DNA of 20,221 bases from the NCBI GenBank assembly GCA_964200185.2, contig CAXNAD020000410.1, positions 1-20,221 of the forward strand, given 5' to 3'. Below are positions 17,201 through 20,221 of the stretch, one piece after another. Within the stretch, counting starts at the first letter, position 1. Every line of letters begins with the position of its first letter. The notes beneath the pieces are model-generated. The model was not told where the DNA came from and ran no database searches. It saw nothing but the letters and a program-made list of their open reading frames with translations. The position numbers and the translations under genes were made by a program. The DNA is from Choristocarpus tenellus KU-1152 (Eukaryota > Phaeophyceae).

Positions 17201-18658
17201 TGATGCATAGAAGTGCAGCCAAAGAAAATTTGAACCGTGTTTCATGCTGGAAAACTAGTGTCACCTACCTGTGTTGCTATGTAGCACTTCTAAGCCAGAT
17301 TTTTCCATACATTTTTGCAGAATCTAGCTGACTCCTTGCTTAAAGCTTCACTGTACTTGTTTCATGTTGATTTTGTTTCATGTACACAAAGTTTAGTTAC
17401 CACTATCGCCAGCACTTGCTTAGGTTAACTAATCGTGGTGTGTTCTACTTGTATTGTTGGCAGGGAGGGTTCCAGTCTTCATGGACTGGTAGGAATGGAG
17501 GGAGCTCTGCAGGGTCTTTGTCAAGGGTTAAGGGTACACACCAAGAACGACGCTTTGGGAAGGTTTCCCATCCACTTTCTTCCAGGAAAAATGGAAAGTC
17601 TTCAAGTAGCAAGCCCTCACTGGGTGATTCAGCAGGCACATCTGAGGATACTGGACCAGGAGGCTTGACCTCACAGGTGCAGTACTGTTGTATTTTGTGG
17701 AGGTAAAAATGTTGACATGATAACCCTTGTGAGTGGCAGTAGGTACAAAATTGTTAAAAGTCATATCAAAGATGAAAGTGATCTCTAGAAGATGAAAAGG
17801 TTGTTACAAGCTTATGGAGAGACCTCAGACACTTTTCACTATGGTTGACACAAGAATGCCTGGGTACTAACCCCTAACGCGGAAGTTCATATGTTGTGTG
17901 CTCCCAGGAACCAGCCAGGGGACAGTCTTTAGATATACAGTGAGGAGTGAGGAGTAAACCTAATGGATTGTAAAGAGCAGGCTAATATTATTTGGAAACT
18001 GCAGCATGTAGTAGTGTATCAAGTCAATAGATAATGGGACTTATCTTCAACTTAAAGTGTGTGTTTATTTAGTTCTTCCCACTCTGCATTGATGTATCAG
18101 GACCTGTTGAAGCATATCCGCAACCGCAACAAGGAGCGAACACAACAGGCCCCAGGACTCTTTCCAGGTACCAAGCATACAGAAGGAGTAGAGTTCCCAT
18201 GTCTTCAATTACACAGCATGCTGTTCAGCTAATGCATCTTTTTACATGCCTGGGATGTATCTCTTGCATTGAGACTCTTTACTAAGCAGTTTTTCTCCTT
18301 GCGCAGAGCTTGAGGTTGGAGGAACAGTTGAGGATGAGACCGATGATGTTCGCCTGGTATCACTTCTTCAAAGATTGCAGGTAAGTTGGTGATCACAAAA
18401 TCAATTCTTAGACTCTTCTCTTTGCTTGGATGTGAGCTAATGTGATACTTGCCTCTTTATCCCTCTACTCTTGTTCAGGCATTCTTGTCCCAGTCTAGCC
18501 AGGGGATTGACACAGCAGCGGTGGTTCATGAGTTTTCAGATGTGGATCCTACAGACGCACCTGTGTTTCGCCAACTTCTTCATGGTGTTGCAGTGTGTGT
18601 TGATGGAGAGTGGACATTGAGAGAGGAAACATCTAGCACTATCACAGAACGAGGATGA
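7987..18658 (+). CDS. ERCC6: CSB/ERCC6 (Rad26) transcription-coupled repair SWI2/SNF2 ATPase, 21 exons
   Basis: CSB binds stalled RNA polymerase II in the nucleus, pushes it forward and recruits the CSA ubiquitin ligase, UVSSA and TFIIH. Exons: 7987-8265, 8383-9157, 9489-9733, 9930-10068, 10983-11065, 11258-11435, 11633-11793, 12032-12219, 12663-12789, 13140-13318, 13453-13612, 13857-13979, 14191-14334, 15343-15477, 15606-15713, 15907-16246, 16791-16909, 17464-17676, 18101-18167, 18307-18380, 18479-18658. All phases match. The total is 4017 bases, 1338 residues, against 1493 in human. Motifs: DEMGLGKT (K504), DEGQ (609-612), LTGTPIQNN (636-644), [11 protein letters not shown], and RERAWRVGQ (from R929). 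[15 protein letters not shown] and [20 protein letters not shown] mark CSB and not other SNF2 groups. The first splice junction (8265/8383) is the least certain. Introns run from 98 bases to about 1 kb. Confidence 0.93.
8383..9157 (+). CDS. ERCC6: CSB exon 2: acidic/charged linker plus two zinc fingers
   Basis: This 775-base exon opens after GGAAAG at 8382 (an acceptor at 8394 or 8397 would also keep frame) and ends at CAG|GTGAAG (9157/9158), 8 bases before an in-frame TGA. Residues 94-352. After a low-complexity serine/acidic stretch ([21 protein letters not shown]) come two fingers. The first is a RanBP2/NZF type, W261-E-C-P-K-C then x10-C-V-A-C. The second is a C2HC finger, C302-x2-C305-x18-H324-x3-C328, like the UBZ4 finger of RAD18 with a longer loop. 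NZF and UBZ4 fingers commonly bind ubiquitin, but here the NZF has TL instead of the TF pair that usually marks ubiquitin binding. These fingers are not part of CSB in animals or yeast as I know it. Confidence 0.75.
9489..10068 (+). CDS. ERCC6: CSB exons 3-4: basic stretch and approach to the ATPase
   Basis: Exon 9489-9733 follows TTGCTTGTTAG and carries a lysine-rich, NLS-like stretch ([16 protein letters not shown]) and an acidic [13 protein letters not shown]. Exon 9930-10068 follows TGCCTTCAG and ends in [15 protein letters not shown], the counterpart of human VPGFLFKKLFKYQQTG that leads into the ATPase. Phases are 1 in, 0 between the two exons, and 1 out. Confidence 0.8.
10069..10982 (+). 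other. ERCC6: CSB intron 4 (914 bases) with two exon-like units
   Basis: This intron lies just before the Walker A exon. Unit 1 is 10152-10191: TTTGTTGCAG, 40 bases, then G|GTAAGC. Unit 2 is 10829-10855: ATTACAG, 27 bases, then GTAAGA. Unit 1 is not a multiple of three and would break the frame. Unit 2 would add nine residues between ITG and VRWMW, where CSB proteins have no insertion. The rest holds nothing I recognise. Confidence 0.45.
10983..12219 (+). CDS. ERCC6: CSB exons 5-8: RecA-like lobe 1 (motifs I-III)
   Basis: Exon 10983-11065 gives [20 protein letters not shown], then GLGKTVQ (motif I, nucleotide-binding K504). Exon 11258-11435 gives [20 protein letters not shown] (motif Ia). 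Exon 11633-11793 gives [20 protein letters not shown] and [13 protein letters not shown] (motif II). Exon 12032-12219 gives [20 protein letters not shown] and [20 protein letters not shown] (motif III). All junctions are GT-AG and in phase. Motif II has Q612 (codon CAA at 11767-11769) where CSB orthologues that I know have H. The final GGYASA, completed by SPIQ in the next exon, matches human GGYSNASPVQ. Confidence 0.95.
11571..11613 (+). repeat. TGTA/TG microsatellite in CSB intron 6
   Basis: An imperfect run of TATG and TG units lies about 20 bases before the acceptor of exon 7 at 11633. It sits where the pyrimidine tract would be, which here is only TTTTGTTCTTGTTTG. Confidence 0.85.
12663..13318 (+). 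CDS. ERCC6: CSB exons 9-10: inter-lobe region
   Basis: Exon 12663-12789 starts at TTGTCAG|C and gives [20 protein letters not shown], then [19 protein letters not shown], the CSB PYLLRR block that follows motif III. Exon 13140-13318 gives [20 protein letters not shown], and later [16 protein letters not shown] (the RKLCNHP block). A longer open frame at 12367-12858 runs across the upstream intron, but the phase-correct acceptor at 12662 restores the conserved SP-Q sequence. Confidence 0.93.
13453..15713 (+). CDS. ERCC6: CSB exons 11-15: RecA-like lobe 2 (motifs IV-VI) and brace
   Basis: Exon 13453-13612 has an acidic insert ([14 protein letters not shown]), then [20 protein letters not shown]. 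Exon 13857-13979 gives [20 protein letters not shown] (motif IV). Exon 14191-14334 gives [20 protein letters not shown] and [15 protein letters not shown] (motif V). Exon 15343-15477 gives [10 protein letters not shown] (motif VI, arginine finger) and [20 protein letters not shown]. Exon 15606-15713 gives [20 protein letters not shown], the CSB-specific stretch after the ATPase. One junction, 13979/13980, uses a GC donor. Confidence 0.95.
13980..14190 (+). other. ERCC6: GC-AG intron in CSB
   Basis: The conserved protein runs SRQ|ALIDCF across this junction, as SRQPLI does in human CSB. That forces the 5' site to be CAG|GCAAGC at 13979/13980, paired with TTGCTTGCAG at 14190. No GT near the junction keeps frame. 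The donor otherwise matches the strong consensus typical of functional GC donors. Confidence 0.85.
14335..15342 (+). other. ERCC6: CSB intron 13 (1008 bases)
   Basis: The longest intron, between motifs V and VI. It contains an AT-rich microsatellite (14401-14440) and an open frame at 14742-15074 with no recognisable similarity. The conserved protein continues unbroken from STDSQ to ARERAW across it. Confidence 0.8.
14401..14440. repeat. AT dinucleotide and ATA/TAA microsatellite in CSB intron 13
   Basis: About eight TA units are followed by repeated TTAATAATA words. Simple sequence, no coding role. Confidence 0.85.
15745..15842. repeat. Perfect 49-base tandem duplication in CSB intron 15
   Basis: A 49-base unit beginning CTTAATATGATATTG occurs twice head to tail (15745-15793 and 15794-15842) with no mismatch that I can see. 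It lies between the donor at 15714 and the acceptor of exon 16 at 15906. Identity of the copies points to a recent event or to an assembly artefact. Confidence 0.9.
15907..16909 (+). CDS. ERCC6: CSB exons 16-17: C-terminal linker and conserved helix
   Basis: Exon 15907-16246 encodes a basic/serine-rich linker ([18 protein letters not shown]), then [20 protein letters not shown], the counterpart of human DYVLEKLFKK..GVHSVMKHD. Exon 16791-16909 follows CTCTTTAG and gives [20 protein letters not shown], then [11 protein letters not shown], matching human [21 protein letters not shown]. The open frame upstream of 16791 (from 16706) is intron. Confidence 0.9.
17464..17676 (+). CDS. ERCC6: CSB exon 18: glycine/serine-rich segment with SSWTG motif
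   Basis: The exon follows TGTTGGCAG and begins [17 protein letters not shown], the counterpart of human SGVPTWTGHRG. Later come [20 protein letters not shown] (compare human KSRFGKKRN) and a serine-rich tail. It ends at CAG|GTGCAG in phase 0. The segment is likely disordered and links the helix before it to the CSA-interaction motif after it. Confidence 0.85.
18101..18167 (+). CDS. ERCC6: CSB exon 19: CSA-interaction motif counterpart
   Basis: This 67-base exon reads [20 protein letters not shown], then FP, and aligns with human SLLAKMRARNHLILPERLE. In human CSB the CSA-interaction motif is placed at about residues 1385-1399, which is this block. The match (LL-K-R-RN) suggests that CRL4-CSA recruitment is kept. 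Acceptor GATGTATCAG, donor G|GTACCA, phase 1 out. Confidence 0.8.
18307..18658 (+). CDS. ERCC6: CSB exons 20-21: C-terminal winged-helix/ubiquitin-binding region
   Basis: Exon 18307-18380 gives [14 protein letters not shown]. Exon 18479-18658 gives [20 protein letters not shown], then [20 protein letters not shown] and [13 protein letters not shown], ending at TGA (18656-18658). This is collinear with the end of human CSB ([20 protein letters not shown], then VFRELLRNL..F....GEGIWKL), which folds as a winged helix and is needed for ubiquitin binding and UVSSA/TFIIH hand-over. The strong G-W/E-W end is kept. No AATAAA was found within 1 kb after the stop. Confidence 0.9.
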
Positions 18659-20221
18659 AATTCAACTGTGAAATGCTCCAGCTCTGTAACTGTCCTCCTT
18701 TATTTTTTGAGTTTACAAATAGTACATAGCAGATTATAGAGTTATCTTTAGTGCTTCACAGAATTTCTTACTAATTTCAAAAACTTGTATATACTACACA
18801 CTGAAGTTTTATAAAGATGCTGGCCGTACAGCACAACAGGACTGGAGCATGCCAAGCAGGTGCCACAGATGTCACATGATATACTAAGGAAAGCACTCCC
18901 GTTTGGTTGTGTGCAGCAATTTAGTCTGGAAGCAGAGTGGGCCAACAAACACCCCAGCTTCAAGAAAGGAATATCTAGGCCTCTAGTTTGTTAAGTAGTA
19001 CACTATTTGGCCAGTTGTTCACCCTCTACTTAGGCAATGGTGTAAGTTTTCTGCAACTTTCAGATATCTTTGGTGTACTTGGAAGTCATGATGATGATAT
19101 TTGTAACAACCCCGATCATACTCTCCACTTCCTGTCTCGGTTGCTTCATCCATTCAAAATTCTTTGCTGTACATTGATGGTAGTTATTACACGGCATATC
19201 AGCAAGGTTTTGGTATTTATGCTGAAGTGTATACCTTCAAGTTAGAGTCTCCATTTTGAGTATCTGTCGCAAATGGGCAATTCTTAATGTTCTGATTTCC
19301 ACAATCTGTATTACTATAATATCCCACAATGACTGATAGTGTTGCTTCAAGCACTGTGTACCAGTACCCTCTCTCTTCCTACTGTTAACTGATCTTCAAC
19401 TCACAAAAAGAAACAGGTACCTCAATGGGTATTTATGCTCATGATGCTGCTACCTTGTACTGTTGATAGCCTCAAGTAAGAATAATGGTTTGCTCTTATC
19501 CTCTACTCTTTAATGTTGAATGTTAAGTGGGCTGTAGTATTGCTCTAATTCATGTTTGAAATAATGTTCCTAGCATATTTATCTGTTACAACACGGTGTA
19601 CTGGTATACTTTTATTGTTTTTAGCAGAGTGAATATCATGGATTTTGAGTACACTTCTACTCTATTCTATGGCTCTACTCATACCTCCAATCAGATTAGC
19701 TTCAAGAAGTGTAATCAACATTTCCCAACCCCAATAAAAAAGTAGTCAATCCAATCACTGGCATGTTGAAAGGAGGAGGTTCTGGATGACTACCGGCACC
19801 ATGATGGTGATACAAAGATATACTTTCATTCGTGGCCACTACTTGGTGGATTGAGGGAGAGGATGAGAGTAACGAGGAATTATTTTAACACAAAAACTCC
19901 AAAGAATCCGACATAATTAAGCGCGTCTTCATCAGAGGTCTCGTTGAGATATGGGTGATTAACCATCATTTCCGGCCAGTTTTGGGCAGTTTTCCTGTTT
20001 TTGCTAAATCAGCCATTTCAAAAAATAACATTTGTGTTTAGAGGGCGATTTCTCAACCACATTTCGAAATGAAAAAACATCTTGAAGATATTTATGTGCA
20101 GGCCAAAGTTGTTAACTTTCAAACAATATTATTTGTTATTTCTGAATCTCACATTTAACAGCCGATTTCAAAAATTGAGGATGGAGCTTTTCATTGAGGA
20201 TGGGCTTGACCCAAAATTGAC
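18659..20221. other. 3' flank of CSB; no gene recognised
   Basis: The first part must hold the CSB 3' UTR, but no canonical AATAAA appears before AATAAA at about 19734, so the end of the transcript is open. Open frames at 18988-19245 (plus) and 18748-18963 (minus) lack recognisable motifs. A minus-strand stretch around 19080-19170 is open in two frames but has no family match. Near the right edge, CATTGAGGATGG-like words repeat (about 20174 and 20195). No transposon ends were identified. Confidence 0.5.

Noticed and set aside
7987-18658. Assignment to another SNF2 subfamily (ERCC6L, Rad54, Mot1, Rad5/SHPRH) because of the unusual zinc fingers
   Set aside because: The [30 protein letters not shown] and C-terminal winged-helix blocks follow CSB, and there is no RING or HIRAN domain as in Rad5-type proteins.
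18988-19245. Plus-strand open frame of 85 codons downstream of CSB
   Set aside because: Leucine-rich by composition, with no motif, no splice or promoter context, and within the probable 3' UTR or flank.
1-20221. tRNA, rRNA, CRISPR array, bacterial operon signals
   Set aside because: I looked on both strands and found no cloverleaf with conserved T-loop, no rRNA-like core, no regularly spaced identical repeats and no Shine-Dalgarno-led gene strings.

Overview
This is a nuclear eukaryotic window. Its genes are broken into many short exons joined by GT-AG introns with pyrimidine tracts, coding and non-coding DNA have similar base composition, and there are no operons or Shine-Dalgarno sites. 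CpG looks sparse in introns and commoner around positions 6800-8500, where two promoters should lie. The lineage cannot be settled from the sequence. An intron-rich alga, protist, early-diverging plant or invertebrate would all fit, and the decayed transposase at the left edge is of a type I associate with plants, oomycetes and algae.

Layout. (1) Positions 1-989, minus strand: a decayed Tc1/mariner-superfamily transposase cut by the window edge. (2) About 990-2113: no gene recognised. (3) 2114-7798, minus strand: a multi-exon gene hidden in short exons, tentatively the inner-kinetochore protein CENP-I (Mis6). (4) 7799-7986: a 189-base head-to-head intergenic region, the likely shared promoter. 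(5) 7987-18658, plus strand: a 21-exon gene for the transcription-coupled repair ATPase CSB/ERCC6. The exon phases join into one frame of 4017 bases (1338 codons plus stop). (6) 18659-20221: 3' flank with no gene recognised.

The CSB gene carries every SWI2/SNF2 motif, the N-terminal latch-like segment, a segment matching the CSA-interaction motif and the C-terminal winged-helix/ubiquitin-binding region. Its most unusual feature is one long exon (8383-9157) with two zinc fingers, a RanBP2/NZF-type and a UBZ4-like C2HC. I do not know these from animal or yeast CSB. They suggest a repair ATPase with added N-terminal ubiquitin-reading modules. The Walker B box reads DEGQ instead of DEGH, one intron is GC-AG, and one intron contains a 40-base exon-like unit that would break the frame.

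The two genes are linked by position (a divergent pair), not by a shared pathway. Both are nuclear chromatin proteins, and a common cell-cycle promoter is possible but unproven. No tRNA, rRNA, CRISPR, origin or bacterial element was seen.
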